Of a stretch of DNA of 64,000 nucleotides, positions 9,803 to 18,923 are shown one piece after another. This DNA is from an uncultured Oscillospiraceae bacterium. Lineage in GTDB: Bacteria; Bacillota; Clostridia; Oscillospirales; Acutalibacteraceae. Numbering within the stretch: the stretch's first letter is position 1; the number at the start of each line of letters is the position of its first letter. A program made the position numbers and the translations under genes. Below the pieces are notes generated by a model. That model was not told where the DNA came from. It saw only the letters and a list, made by a program, of their open reading frames with translations, and did not search any database. The stretch lies in assembly GCA_900555015.1 (NCBI GenBank), contig USJL01000002.1, positions 62,001-126,000 of the forward strand, written 5' to 3'.

Positions 9803-11089
9803 TTGGAAAATTTTGTTATTGAAGGCGGAAACGAACTTTTCGGTGAAGTTAATATCAGCGGCGCCAAAAATGCTGCCGTTGCAATTATTCCTGCTGCAAT
9901 TCTTGCAGATGATGTTGTAAGAATTGAAAACATACCCAATATTTCCGATGTTTCACTCATTATTAAAATATTGGACAATATGGGAGCCGGTATTAAATTA
10001 ATTAATAAAGATACTATTGAAATAGATTCCAGAACAATCAGCTACCAAAGCGTGCCTTATGAGCTTACTTCTCATTTTAGGGCAAGTTACTATCTTATAG
10101 GCGCAATGCTTGGCAGATTTAAGCAAACAGAGGTTGCAATGCCGGGCGGCTGTAACTTTGGCGTTCGTCCTATAGACCAGCATATTAAGGGCTTTGAAAT
10201 GCTTGGTGCAGATGTGGATGTTGTAAACGGAATGGTTTGCGCAAAGGCAGATAAGCTTGTAGGCTCGTCAATTTATATGGATGTTGTTTCAGTCGGCGCA
10301 ACAATTAACGTTATGCTTGCCGCTGTTTTGGCAAGGGGACTTACTGTTATTGAAAATGCCGCAAAAGAGCCTCATATTGTTGATTTGGCAAACTTCCTTA
10401 ATTCAATGGGTGCCGACGTCAGAGGGGCAGGTACGGACGTTATTAAAATTCGCGGCGTTGAAAAAATGCACGGTTGTTCTTATTCTATTATACCCGACCA
10501 AATTGAAGCAGGCACATATATGGTTGCGGCGGCAGCTTGCGGCGGCGATGTGCTTGTTAAAAATGTAATTCCAAAGCACCTTGAATCTATAAGCGCAAAA
10601 CTTGAAGAGGCAGGTGCCGAAATTATTGAGTATGATGACGCTGTTCGTGTAACACGTTTTAAACCGTTAACAAAGTGTAATGTTAAAACAATGCCACATC
10701 CCGGTTTTCCAACGGATATGCAGCCCCAAATGGCAGTTTTGCTCTCTGTTGCAAAAGGAACGTCAATTCTTTCCGAATCTGTTTGGGATAATCGTTTTCA
10801 ATATGTAGGTCAGTTAACACGTATGGGTGCCAATATTCAGGTAGACGGTAAAATTGCCGTAATCGAAGGCGTTAATCAGCTTACAGGCGTTAAAGTAAAG
10901 GCAACAGACCTTCGTGCCGGTGCGGCAATGATTATTGCAGGCATGGTAGCACGTGGCGAAACGGTTGTTGAAGATATTCAGTATATTGACCGTGGATATG
11001 AAGATGTGGTTGCTAAGTTTACCGCTTTGGGTGCTAATATTAAGCGTGTTGAAACAGAAGAAAAAGAAGAAGTAATAAATGCCGGTTAA
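9803..11089 (+). CDS. murA: UDP-N-acetylglucosamine 1-carboxyvinyltransferase
   Basis: MurA transfers enolpyruvate from PEP to UDP-GlcNAc, the first committed step of peptidoglycan synthesis, in the cytosol. The 428-residue length is normal. Lys22-Asn23 (SGAKNAA) and Cys117 in PGGCNFGVRP match the catalytic residues; Cys rather than Asp at 117 predicts fosfomycin sensitivity. The gene starts with TTG at 9803, giving MENFVIEGGNELFGEV, with AAGAGGTA placed correctly upstream. It is followed 48 bases later by the WalJ-like gene. Confidence 0.95.
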   Translation: MENFVIEGGNELFGEVNISGAKNAAVAIIPAAILADDVVRIENIPNISDVSLIIKILDNMGAGIKLINKDTIEIDSRTISYQSVPYELTSHFRASYYLIGAMLGRFKQTEVAMPGGCNFGVRPIDQHIKGFEMLGADVDVVNGMVCAKADKLVGSSIYMDVVSVGATINVMLAAVLARGLTVIENAAKEPHIVDLANFLNSMGADVRGAGTDVIKIRGVEKMHGCSYSIIPDQIEAGTYMVAAAACGGDVLVKNVIPKHLESISAKLEEAGAEIIEYDDAVRVTRFKPLTKCNVKTMPHPGFPTDMQPQMAVLLSVAKGTSILSESVWDNRFQYVGQLTRMGANIQVDGKIAVIEGVNQLTGVKVKATDLRAGAAMIIAGMVARGETVVEDIQYIDRGYEDVVAKFTALGANIKRVETEEKEEVINAG

Positions 11090-11137
11090 TCGGTTTTTGC
11101 AGGGTGGCTTTTGCTGCCCTGTTTTTAGGTGAAGTGT

Positions 11138-11929
11138 ATGGCTAAAGCTTGTCAGCTGTTTTCAGGAAGCAGCGGAAATTCAATTTATATAGGTGATAAA
11201 AACGGCGGAGTTCTTGTTGATATAGGCGTTTCTGCCAAAAGGTGCGAAGCGGCTCTTAAGGCTGTCGGTGTTGAGCCGAAAAATATTAAAGGCGTTTTTG
11301 TAACTCACGAGCATAAGGACCATGTGGGCGGTGTTCGTGTGTTTGCGTCAAGATATAATATTCCTGTTTTTGCACCGCCTGAATGTTTGGAGGAGTTGCG
11401 TTTTACAGGTGTGCTTAATAACACGGTTAGCTCTTTTGAAATGAATGGTGTGCTTGATTTTAATTCCATGATTGTTGAAAGTTTTTACAATTCTCATGAT
11501 TCCGTTGCTTGCGTGGGTTATAAATTCACAACGGCAGACGGCAGAAGAATTGCCGTTTGCACAGATACGGGTTACATAACGGAAAACGCCGAAAAAGCAC
11601 TTGTGGGTTCGTCGGATATGGTTTTTTTGGAATCAAATCACGAAATATCAATGCTTGAAAACGGCTGTTACCCATATTCGTTAAAAAAGCGTGTTTTATC
11701 CGCTAAAGGTCATTTGTCAAATTATGCCGCAGGCGAATTTGCAAAAAAACTTGTAAACGGCGGCACAACCCGTTTGGTTTTAAGCCATTTGAGTAAAGAA
11801 AACAATATGCCTGAAATTGCCCGCCAAACAACAGTTTGCGCACTTAATGAAATAGGTGCAAAGGATAATAAAGATTACAGGTTGTATGTTTCAAAGCCTG
11901 TAAATGACGGAGGGTTGATTGTTTTATGA
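11138..11929 (+). CDS. walJ: MBL-fold hydrolase, WalJ/YycJ type
   Basis: About 263 residues of the metallo-beta-lactamase fold. SGSSGNS at the N-terminus and THEHKDH at residues 56-62 (HxHxDH metal ligands) are typical of the YycJ/WalJ group, a nuclease-like family linked to cell-wall and DNA metabolism. ATG at 11138 is chosen because AGGTGAAG precedes it and the product starts MAKACQLFSGSSGNS; the in-frame GTG at 11129 is less likely. Its end overlaps rlmH by ATGA, a pairing common in Firmicutes. Confidence 0.82.
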   Translation: MAKACQLFSGSSGNSIYIGDKNGGVLVDIGVSAKRCEAALKAVGVEPKNIKGVFVTHEHKDHVGGVRVFASRYNIPVFAPPECLEELRFTGVLNNTVSSFEMNGVLDFNSMIVESFYNSHDSVACVGYKFTTADGRRIAVCTDTGYITENAEKALVGSSDMVFLESNHEISMLENGCYPYSLKKRVLSAKGHLSNYAAGEFAKKLVNGGTTRLVLSHLSKENNMPEIARQTTVCALNEIGAKDNKDYRLYVSKPVNDGGLIVL

Positions 11930-12405
11930 TTGGCGTTACCGTTGTTTGTGTGGGAAAATTAAAAGAAAAATATTTAAAAGACGGATGCAATGAATATATA
12001 AAGCGCCTTTCTGCCTTTTCAAAGGTTAATGTTGTGGAGGTTGCAGAGGAAAAAGCAAGCGATAATCCGTCCGCTTCAGAGATTGAAAATATTATTGAAA
12101 AAGAGGGCGGCAGAATTATTGCCAAAATTCCAAAAGGCAGTTGCGTAATTCCCATGTGCATTGAGGGCAGTGAATTTTCATCTCCGGATTTTTCAAAACT
12201 CCTTGAAAAAATCAGTTTTGATTATTCAAATGTAACTTTTGTTATCGGCGGCTCGTTCGGCTTGTCTTCGGCAGTAAAAAATATGGGCAAGGTAAAACTT
12301 TCTTTCGGCAAACTTACACTTCCTCATCAGCTTGCCAGAATGGTTTTGCTTGAACAGGTTTACAGGGCGTTTTCAATTTCAAATAATTCAAAATATCATA
12401 AATAA
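11926..12405 (+). CDS. rlmH: 23S rRNA (pseudouridine1915-N3)-methyltransferase
   Basis: A 159-residue SPOUT methyltransferase, the standard RlmH size, which methylates pseudouridine 1915 in helix 69 of 23S rRNA using SAM. Diagnostic stretches are VVCVGKLKEKYLKDGCNEY at the N-terminus and FVIGGSFGLS near residue 105 (the SAM-binding trefoil knot). The C-terminus ends YRAFSISNNSKYHK, close to the usual YRA...YHK ending. It overlaps walJ by four bases. Confidence 0.95.
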   Translation: MIGVTVVCVGKLKEKYLKDGCNEYIKRLSAFSKVNVVEVAEEKASDNPSASEIENIIEKEGGRIIAKIPKGSCVIPMCIEGSEFSSPDFSKLLEKISFDYSNVTFVIGGSFGLSSAVKNMGKVKLSFGKLTLPHQLARMVLLEQVYRAFSISNNSKYHK

Positions 12406-12435
12406 GGAGCGTTAAAAAACGCTCCTTATTTTTTT
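12401..12435. terminator. Bidirectional terminator between rlmH and asnB
   Basis: AATAAGGAGCGTT and AACGCTCCTTATT form a 13-bp perfect stem, with a T run on the + side and an A-rich start on the other. It serves both convergent genes. Confidence 0.85.
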
Positions 12436-14257
12436 AAATTTCAAATTCTACATTGTTGTCTTTTATCCAGTAATAAATTTGCACAATGTATGCCAAAACC
12501 TGGGGGCCACGCATTAACTGACCGTACCACGGTGCGTTAAGTGCATTGGGATTTTGGGTTAATTCAATAATTTTATCTTTATTTATCATATCATAAAGAG
12601 GGCAGCTTGTATCTTCCAAAACGGTTTTAACCATGTTGCAAACACATTCAAAATATATGGGGTTGTGTGTTTTTGGGTATGGGCTTTTTTTGCGCCAAAC
12701 AATCTCATTCGGCAGTTGATTTTCAAAGGCTTTTCGCAAAATTCCTTTTTCTCTGCCGTCAAGAGATTTGTATTTCCAAGGCATATTATATGCATATTCC
12801 ACAAGTCTGTAATCGCAAAACGGCACACGAACTTCCAGGGAGCTTTCCATACTCATAACATCTTTTCTTACAAGTAATGTTTGCATAAACCAATCCATAT
12901 TTAAAACAAACATTTCACGCATTCGCTTTTCTTCTTTGTTATCGCTTTCCAAAAAAGATGCTTTTGAAACGGTTTTAAGGTATTTTTCGTGAGCATAGTC
13001 TTCTCCGTTTTCCAAAAAACCGGGTTTTAATATGCTTTTGCGAACGTCTGTGGAACGGCTCCAGGGAAAAGTTTCTTCAAATAAAATATCTTTGTTATGG
13101 TACCATGGGTATCCGCCGAAAATTTCGTCTGCACATTCACCTGACAGGGCAACCGTGTGGCGCTTTTTTATTTCTTTGCAAAAAAGCAGTAAAGAAGAAT
13201 CCACATCTGTAAATCCCGGCAAAGTGCGTGCATATGTGCTTTCAATTAAAGCGGCGGCAACATCACGGTTATCAAGTATAACATTGTGGTGCGCACTGCC
13301 GATGTAATTTGAAATAAGGTTGATATAATCACTGTCTTTGTTCGGCTGGAAAAGACTTGGCGTAAAATATTTGTCGTTATCTATATAATCAACGGAATAT
13401 GTTTCAAGGGTTTTGCCGGCACTTTTGTATTCGTCTGCGGCTATTTTACTTATAATTGACGAATCTAATCCGCCGCTTAAAAATGTGCAAAGGGGTACAT
13501 CGCACACAAGCTGTCGTTTTATAGAATCTGTTACTAAATATTTTGTGTGCTCAATAGTTTCAGATAGGTTTTCACTGTGTTCTGCGGCTTCCAATTTCCA
13601 ATATTCTTTTATTGTGCTTTTGCCGTTTTTAAAGTGCATATATGTTGCCGGCGGCAGTTCTTTTATGTCTTTAAACACTGCGTTTCCTATTGTTTTTGCC
13701 GGGCCCAGCATAAATATTTCATTTAGTCCGTTTTCGTCTACTACAGGTTTTATTTGCGGAATAAGGAGCAAGCTTTTAATTCTGCTTGCAAAGGCAAATA
13801 AATGGTTTAGTTGGCTGTAATAAAGGGGCTTAACACCTATTCTGTCTCTGCATAAAAACAGTTCTTTGTTTTTGCTGTCCCAAATTGCGTAGGCAAAAAT
13901 ACCGTTTAATAATTCAAATGATTTTTCTTTCCATTTGTGAAAAGCTTTTAAAACCACTTCAGTGTCGCAGTGCGTATCAAAAGAATAGCCGTAATTTATA
14001 AGGCTTTGGCGTATTTCTTCTGTGTTGTAAATTTCACCGTTGTAGCATATTGTGTAGTTGCCGAAGGTCATTGGCTGACTGCCGTTTTCAACGTCAATAA
14101 CTGCAAGGCGGCGGTGAATTAACACGGCGTTTGGCTCTGTGTATTTTCCTTCTGCGTCAGGACCTCTCATTTTTAAACTTTCGCCAATGCTTTCAATTAA
14201 CGGCCTGTTTTTTTCGTTCCCTATGTCCTTAGATAATATTCCTGCTATACCGCACAT
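12434..14257 (-). CDS. asnB: Asparagine synthase (glutamine-hydrolysing)
   Basis: AsnB converts aspartate to asparagine using glutamine and ATP. The 607-residue protein starts MCGIAGILS, so Cys2 is the glutaminase nucleophile after Met removal; this fixes ATG 14257 over an upstream GTG. The N-terminal Ntn domain (RRLAVIDVENGSQPM, YNGEIYN) spans about 1-200. The synthetase domain carries the ATP PP-loop SGGLDSS at about residue 263. GAGGTGA precedes the start. It is monocistronic, reading towards rlmH. Confidence 0.95.
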   Translation of the reverse strand: MCGIAGILSKDIGNEKNRPLIESIGESLKMRGPDAEGKYTEPNAVLIHRRLAVIDVENGSQPMTFGNYTICYNGEIYNTEEIRQSLINYGYSFDTHCDTEVVLKAFHKWKEKSFELLNGIFAYAIWDSKNKELFLCRDRIGVKPLYYSQLNHLFAFASRIKSLLLIPQIKPVVDENGLNEIFMLGPAKTIGNAVFKDIKELPPATYMHFKNGKSTIKEYWKLEAAEHSENLSETIEHTKYLVTDSIKRQLVCDVPLCTFLSGGLDSSIISKIAADEYKSAGKTLETYSVDYIDNDKYFTPSLFQPNKDSDYINLISNYIGSAHHNVILDNRDVAAALIESTYARTLPGFTDVDSSLLLFCKEIKKRHTVALSGECADEIFGGYPWYHNKDILFEETFPWSRSTDVRKSILKPGFLENGEDYAHEKYLKTVSKASFLESDNKEEKRMREMFVLNMDWFMQTLLVRKDVMSMESSLEVRVPFCDYRLVEYAYNMPWKYKSLDGREKGILRKAFENQLPNEIVWRKKSPYPKTHNPIYFECVCNMVKTVLEDTSCPLYDMINKDKIIELTQNPNALNAPWYGQLMRGPQVLAYIVQIYYWIKDNNVEFEI

Positions 14258-14320
14258 TAAAATCACCTCTAATTATTATATGCAAATAAAAAATTTAGTT
14301 AATAAATTTGTAAAAAGTAC

Positions 14321-14349
14321 TTGACTAACTGTGTGGGTTATGCTATATT
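14321..14349 (+). promoter_or_regulatory. Promoter of the tRNA operon
   Basis: TTGACT (14321-14326), 17-base spacer and TATATT (14344-14349) precede the first tRNA by 18 bases. Confidence 0.75.
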
Positions 14350-14367
14350 ATTAGGGCGTTGAGAAAC

Positions 14368-14443
14368 GCTGGTGTAGCTCAGTTGGTAGAGCAGCTGATT
14401 TGTAATCAGCAGGTCAGGGGTTCGAGTCCGTTCACCAGCTCCA
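14368..14443 (+). tRNA. tRNA-Thr (anticodon TGT)
   Basis: A 76-nt cloverleaf with acceptor GCTGGTG/CACCAGC, anticodon stem GCTGA/TCAGC with loop TTTGTAA (anticodon TGT), T-loop TTCGAGT, discriminator T and encoded CCA. Confidence 0.95.
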
Positions 14444-14477
14444 AAGGGCAATGGCTTCGGTCATTGCCCAATGTTAT

Positions 14478-14563
14478 GGAAGAGTTCCCGAGCGGCCAAA
14501 GGGAACAGACTGTAAATCTGTCGCTATTCAGCTTCGGTGGTTCGAATCCACCCTCTTCCACCA
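14478..14563 (+). tRNA. tRNA-Tyr (anticodon GTA)
   Basis: An 86-nt type II tRNA with a long variable arm, acceptor GGAAGAG/CTCTTCC, anticodon loop CTGTAAA (GTA), T-arm GGTGGTTCGAATCCACC, discriminator A and encoded CCA. Its 3' end is duplicated about 130 bases downstream. Confidence 0.95.
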
Positions 14564-14564
14564 A

Positions 14565-14606
14565 ATAAAAACCAATCACTTTGTGGTTGGTTTTTATTTT
14601 TTTATA
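14565..14606 (+). terminator. Terminator after tRNA-Tyr
   Basis: AAAAACCAATCAC pairs with GTGGTTGGTTTTT (one wobble) and runs into a T-rich tail. Confidence 0.8.
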
Positions 14607-14693
14607 AGTGGATTCGAACCACACAATACAAATGCGATGGCTTGCGAAGCAAGCGAACTCTCGAGCGGAGCTCGAGTCCACCCTCTTCCACCA
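14607..14693 (+). repeat. tRNA-Tyr-derived repeat with duplicated 3' end
   Basis: 14672-14693 repeats the last 20-plus bases of tRNA-Tyr (T-arm 3' half, acceptor strand and CCA) with one mismatch, but no 5' half precedes it. The stretch GTGGATTCGAACCAC at about 14608, seen again in part near 14742, is the same T-arm in inverted orientation. Such 3'-end copies are typical scars of tRNA-targeting integrative elements or of tRNA gene decay. No integrase is present here. Confidence 0.7.
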
Positions 14694-14695
14694 GT

Positions 14696-14726
14696 TAAAA
14701 GAGTAACCGTTTGGTTACTTTTTGTA
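14696..14726 (+). terminator. Terminator after the tRNA-Tyr remnant
   Basis: GAGTAACC, loop GTTT, then GGTTACTTTTT. Confidence 0.65.
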
Positions 14727-14783
14727 TAAAACAAAGTTCGATGTGGATTCGAACCATATAATACAAATGTTATAAAATATATC

Positions 14784-14822
14784 AAATCCGAACTCGTTTT
14801 GTGGGTTCGGATTTTTTGCTTT
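14784..14822 (+). terminator. Third tandem terminator downstream of the tRNA cluster
   Basis: AAATCCGAAC pairs with GTTCGGATTT and is followed by TTTT. It isolates the mgl operon from the tRNA unit. Confidence 0.7.
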
Positions 14823-14926
14823 TTAATATTGAAAAAATTTTTAATAACAAAATAATTTTTTATCATACTAAAATAAGAGCGTGTAAATTGTAGGTTGCTG
14901 CAATTAATAAATATGGAGGCAATTTT

Positions 14927-16033
14927 ATGAAAACATTGAAAAAATTATTGGCAATTATGCTTGTTGCGGTTATTGGGGCAGGTTTTTGTGCCTGCGGTTC
15001 AGGCAAAAACGGTAATGATTCAAATACATCGGCGGCAAAAGGTGAGGTTTCGGTATTTTATTATACTTTCAGCGACGCTTATATTTCAAGCGTGCGCTCC
15101 GCAATGGGCAAAATTTTAAAAGACGGCGGTTATAAATATAACGACTATGATGCAAACGGAAATCAAACAACACAAACAGAACAGGTTCAAACGGCTCTTG
15201 CAAAAGGTTCGTCAATGTTGATTGTAAATGTTGTTGATACAGGTTCAAATGATGCGGCACAAAATATTATTAATCTTGCAAAAGCAAAAAATGTGCCGGT
15301 TATTTTCTTTAACCGTTCTGTAGAGCAATCGGTTATTGAAAGCTATGAAAAATGTGTGTTTGTAGGTACGGACTATGAACAGGCAGGTCATATGCAGGGA
15401 AAAATGATTGGCGAATATCTTGTAAATAATTACGATAAAACAGATTTAAACGGCGACGGCAAAATAAGCTATGTGTTGTTTAAGGGCCAAGAGGGAAATA
15501 TGGAAGCCATTGCACGCACTCAATATGCTGTTGAGGACGCAAATGCTGTTTTAAAGGAAGCGGGAAAGCCTGAACTTGCTTTTTATGACTCGGCAAATAA
15601 AAATAAATACCTTGTTGACCAAGACGGGCTTTGGTCTTCGGCAGCGGCTACTAATTATATGGGCACGGCACTTGCACAATACACTGTTGCAAGGGGAAAT
15701 ATGATTGAACTTGTTATTGCAAATAATGATGAAATGGCGCTTGGCGCAGTTTCTGCTTTACAGTCTGCCGGATTTAATAAAGACGGCGCAACTGTTATTC
15801 CGGTGTTTGGTGTTGATGCCACAGATGCGGCAAAATCTGCAATTAAATCCGGCACAATGTTTGGCACAATTAAACAGGATGCAGACGGAATGGCAACCAC
15901 CATTACACAAATTATGAAAAATTATTTTTCAAACAGTGCAAATGTTTTTGACGGAATAAATAATGAAAACATTGTGGGCAATTGGCGTGTTAATATTCCT
16001 TATTCCGTTTATACGGCAGAAAACGCACAGTAA
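14927..16033 (+). CDS. mglB: Galactose/methyl-galactoside ABC transporter substrate-binding lipoprotein
   Basis: A 368-residue periplasmic-binding-protein-fold lipoprotein. It has a basic, hydrophobic signal (MKTLKKLLAIMLVAV) and a cysteine pair at 21/23, one of which is the lipidation site. The DLNGDGKISYV loop near residue 175 matches the Ca2+-binding loop of MglB. It captures galactose, glucose or methyl-galactoside outside the membrane for MglAC. GGAGGC precedes the ATG. It heads a three-gene operon. Confidence 0.88.
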   Translation: MKTLKKLLAIMLVAVIGAGFCACGSGKNGNDSNTSAAKGEVSVFYYTFSDAYISSVRSAMGKILKDGGYKYNDYDANGNQTTQTEQVQTALAKGSSMLIVNVVDTGSNDAAQNIINLAKAKNVPVIFFNRSVEQSVIESYEKCVFVGTDYEQAGHMQGKMIGEYLVNNYDKTDLNGDGKISYVLFKGQEGNMEAIARTQYAVEDANAVLKEAGKPELAFYDSANKNKYLVDQDGLWSSAAATNYMGTALAQYTVARGNMIELVIANNDEMALGAVSALQSAGFNKDGATVIPVFGVDATDAAKSAIKSGTMFGTIKQDADGMATTITQIMKNYFSNSANVFDGINNENIVGNWRVNIPYSVYTAENAQ

Positions 16034-16092
16034 TTTTATTGCACAGACAAGGCGATTTTTGGAAGTGCCTATTATTAAAAGGAGAGATATGT

Positions 16093-17628
16093 GTGCAAAA
16101 CAGTGTGGCAAAATCTTATGGGGATTTTGATGATAATATATTGCTTGAAATGATTGATATTGAAAAAAACTTTCCCGGCGTTAAGGCTCTTGATAAAGCA
16201 AAGTTGACTGTAAAAAAAGGCACGGTTCACGCGCTTATGGGTGAAAATGGGGCAGGTAAGTCCACGCTGATGAAGTGCCTTTTCGGGGTTTACGGAAAAG
16301 ACGGCGGCAGTATTTATGTTGAGGGTAAAGAAGTTAATTATAAAAACTCCAAGGAAGCCCTTGAAAACGGTGTTGCCATGGTTCATCAGGAGTTAAATCA
16401 GGCGCTGAAACGCAATGTTATGGATAATATGTGGCTTGGCAAATTTCCTACGGTTGCAAAATTTTTGCCGTTTACAAGCGAAACTAAAATGTACAATGAA
16501 ACAATGAAAATTTTTAATGATTTGGAAATTAACGTTAACCCAAAAACCGTTATGAGTGCCATGCCTGTTTCACAACGCCAAATGGTTGAAATTGCAAAGG
16601 CGGTTTCATATAATTCAAAAATAATCGTTTTTGACGAACCTACATCGTCCCTTACCGAGGCAGAAGTAGAGCATTTGTTTAAAATAATTAATATGCTTAA
16701 AAGCAGGGGATGCGGAATAATTTATATTTCCCATAAAATGGAAGAAATTTTGCGTATTTCCGATGAGGTAACAATTATGCGGGACGGCAAGTGGATTGCA
16801 ACAAAGCCTGCAAGCGAACTTACAATGGATGAAATTATTAAGCTTATGGTTGGCAGAACGCTTACAAACCGTTATCCTGAAAAGGATAATAAAGTAGGCG
16901 ATGTTCTTTTGAAGGTGGAAAATTTAAGCAGTGAGTACACAGGTTTAAAGAACGTTTCATTTTGTGCCAATCGTGGCGAAATACTGGGTGTGGCAGGGCT
17001 TGACGGCTCAGGCAGAACAGAACTTTTGGAACAGCTTTTCGGTATTACAACTCAAAAAAGCGGAAAAATAACGCTGAACGGTAAAGAGATTAAAAATAAA
17101 TCTCCAAGGGACGCAATTAAAAACGGATTTGCTCTTTTAACGGAAGAGCGGCGTGCAACGGGTATTTTCGGCATTTTAAATATTAGGGAAAACACTGTAA
17201 TTTCAAGCTTAAAAAAATATCAAACAGGGCCGTTTTTAAGTAAAAGGAAAATGCAGGCAGCAACTGAAAAATATATTAAATCTTTAAGAGTAAAAACTCC
17301 CAATCAAGAGGCGAAAATCGGCTTTCTTTCAGGGGGAAATCAGCAAAAGGTTATTCTTGCCCGTTGGCTTTTAACAGACCCCACGGTGCTTCTTCTTGAT
17401 GAGCCTACAAGGGGCATTGACGTTGGGGCAAAATATGAAATTTATCAGTTAATAATCGAGCTTGCAAAAAAAGGAAAAACCGTTATTATGGTTTCTTCCG
17501 AAATGCCGGAACTTTTGGGGGTTTGCGATAAAATTCTTGTAATGTCCGGCGGCAGGCTGTCAGGCGAGGTAGACGCAAAAACCGCTGACCAGGAACAAAT
17601 TATGGCTCTTGCGGCAAAATATGTTTAA
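16093..17628 (+). CDS. mglA: Galactoside ABC transporter ATP-binding protein (double NBD)
   Basis: About 511 residues holding two ABC ATPase domains that drive the importer. First domain: Walker A GENGAGKST and Walker B IIVFDEPTSSL. Second domain: degenerate Walker A GLDGSGRTE, signature LSGGNQQKV and Walker B LLLDEPTRGID. This asymmetric pair is typical of MglA/RbsA. The start is set at GTG 16093, six bases after AAAAGGAGAG; longer in-frame starts back to 16039 lie upstream of that site and are unlikely. Confidence 0.9.
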   Translation: MQNSVAKSYGDFDDNILLEMIDIEKNFPGVKALDKAKLTVKKGTVHALMGENGAGKSTLMKCLFGVYGKDGGSIYVEGKEVNYKNSKEALENGVAMVHQELNQALKRNVMDNMWLGKFPTVAKFLPFTSETKMYNETMKIFNDLEINVNPKTVMSAMPVSQRQMVEIAKAVSYNSKIIVFDEPTSSLTEAEVEHLFKIINMLKSRGCGIIYISHKMEEILRISDEVTIMRDGKWIATKPASELTMDEIIKLMVGRTLTNRYPEKDNKVGDVLLKVENLSSEYTGLKNVSFCANRGEILGVAGLDGSGRTELLEQLFGITTQKSGKITLNGKEIKNKSPRDAIKNGFALLTEERRATGIFGILNIRENTVISSLKKYQTGPFLSKRKMQAATEKYIKSLRVKTPNQEAKIGFLSGGNQQKVILARWLLTDPTVLLLDEPTRGIDVGAKYEIYQLIIELAKKGKTVIMVSSEMPELLGVCDKILVMSGGRLSGEVDAKTADQEQIMALAAKYV

Positions 17629-17640
17629 GGGGGTAATTTT

Positions 17641-18714
17641 ATGGCAAACAGTGAAAAACATCTTTCCGCATGGTCAAATAATTTTAAAAGCGGCACACGT
17701 GATGACAGAAAAAGATTAGTTTCCGATTTGTTGCTTAATAACGCCATGTATATAATTATTGCCGTGGCTGTTGTGTTTATAGCAATAAAGGTTCCTGCGT
17801 TTTTAAGCACTTCTTCAATAGTTAATATTATTTCTTTAACGGCGGCAAAATTGCCTATTGCTCTTGGAATTGCAGGATGTATTGTGTTAACGGGAACAGA
17901 TATTTCGGCAGGCCGCTGTGTTGGTTTAACAGCTTGCGTTGCCGCATCTCTTTTGCAAATGACAGGCTATGCAAACAAAATGTTTCCAAATTTACAAACG
18001 GTGCCGCTGTTTCTTGCTTTTTTGGCAGTAATTGCAATAGGTGCCGCAGTTGGTTTTGTAAATGGCTTTTTTGTTGCAAAATTTAAACTTCACCCATTTA
18101 TTGTTACGCTTTCAACCCAGCTTATTGTTTTCGGCACGGTGCTTATGTATTTAATGATAGGCGGAAATAACGGTCAAACTCTTTCGGGTCTTGATTCATC
18201 ATACACAAGTTTTATTTCAGGCACATTGTTTACCGTAAACGGTGTTGCCGTGCCTAAATATGTTCTTTATTCGGTTGTTTTAACTGTGCTTATGTGGATT
18301 GTGTGGAATAAAACTAAATTCGGCAAAAATATGTTTGCCGTAGGTTCTAATGAGGAAGCTGCCCGTGTTTCAGGTGTAAATGTGTTTTTAACGGTTTTGG
18401 CTGTGTTTGTTTTGGCAGGTGTAATGTATGGCATAACCGGCTTTATTGAAGGGGCAAGAATTGCGTCTTGCTCGGCTAATACAGGGCTTAATTATGAGGG
18501 TGATGCTATTGCCGCCTGTGTAATCGGCGGTGTGTCTTTCGTTGGCGGCACAGGTAAAATAAGCGGCATTGTAATCGGTGTTTTGCTTTTGCAAATTATT
18601 TTTGCAGGGCTTAATTTTCTTTCTGTTTCAGCCAACATGCTTTATATTATTAAGGGATTAATAATTCTTGTTGCTTGCTCTGTTGATATGCGTAAATATT
18701 TGGCACGCAAATAA
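17641..18714 (+). CDS. mglC: Galactoside ABC transporter permease
   Basis: A 357-residue BPD_transp_2 family membrane protein with 8-10 hydrophobic segments. ALGIAGCIVLTGTDISAGR near residue 80 and the EAARVSGVNV coupling-helix region near residue 240 mark the MglC/RbsC group. It forms the pore for MglA. It begins 12 bases after mglA. Confidence 0.9.
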   Translation: MANSEKHLSAWSNNFKSGTRDDRKRLVSDLLLNNAMYIIIAVAVVFIAIKVPAFLSTSSIVNIISLTAAKLPIALGIAGCIVLTGTDISAGRCVGLTACVAASLLQMTGYANKMFPNLQTVPLFLAFLAVIAIGAAVGFVNGFFVAKFKLHPFIVTLSTQLIVFGTVLMYLMIGGNNGQTLSGLDSSYTSFISGTLFTVNGVAVPKYVLYSVVLTVLMWIVWNKTKFGKNMFAVGSNEEAARVSGVNVFLTVLAVFVLAGVMYGITGFIEGARIASCSANTGLNYEGDAIAACVIGGVSFVGGTGKISGIVIGVLLLQIIFAGLNFLSVSANMLYIIKGLIILVACSVDMRKYLARK

Positions 18715-18746
18715 CTTTTGTAAGTAAAGATTGCTAAGGTGAATAT

Positions 18747-18899
18747 ATGAAAAAATCGAATGATTCAAATAATTTAAATAGTAGGTCCGGCGGACTTTAT
18801 AAAAATGTAAATATGTCTTTAAAATCGGCAAACAGGCTTGTTTTGGCAGGCATTGCCGCCCTTGCCCTCTGCCTTGCGTTTGCCGTTGGCAATGCTTAG
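18747..18899 (+). CDS. Small single-pass membrane protein after mglC
   Basis: Fifty codons from ATG 18747, preceded by AAGGTGAA. The first 30 residues are Ser/Asn/Lys rich (MKKSNDSNNLNSRSGG) and the last 20 form one hydrophobic helix (LVLAGIAALALCLAFAVG). It lies 32 bases after mglC, before the operon terminator, so it should be co-transcribed. I do not recognise the family. It may be a small transporter-associated membrane peptide. Confidence 0.55.
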   Translation: MKKSNDSNNLNSRSGGLYKNVNMSLKSANRLVLAGIAALALCLAFAVGNA

Positions 18900-18923
18900 T
18901 TTTGTGGCAAAAACAGTCTAAAT

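Noticed and set aside
9787-10568. Frames overlapping murA on either strand
   Set aside because: Shadows of a clearly assigned essential gene.
14664-14693. Third tRNA gene
   Set aside because: Only the 3' T-arm/acceptor/CCA part is present; no 5' acceptor strand, D-arm or anticodon arm.
14359-14729. Open frames over the tRNA cluster on both strands
   Set aside because: They translate the tRNA-Thr and tRNA-Tyr genes and their repeats; not protein genes.
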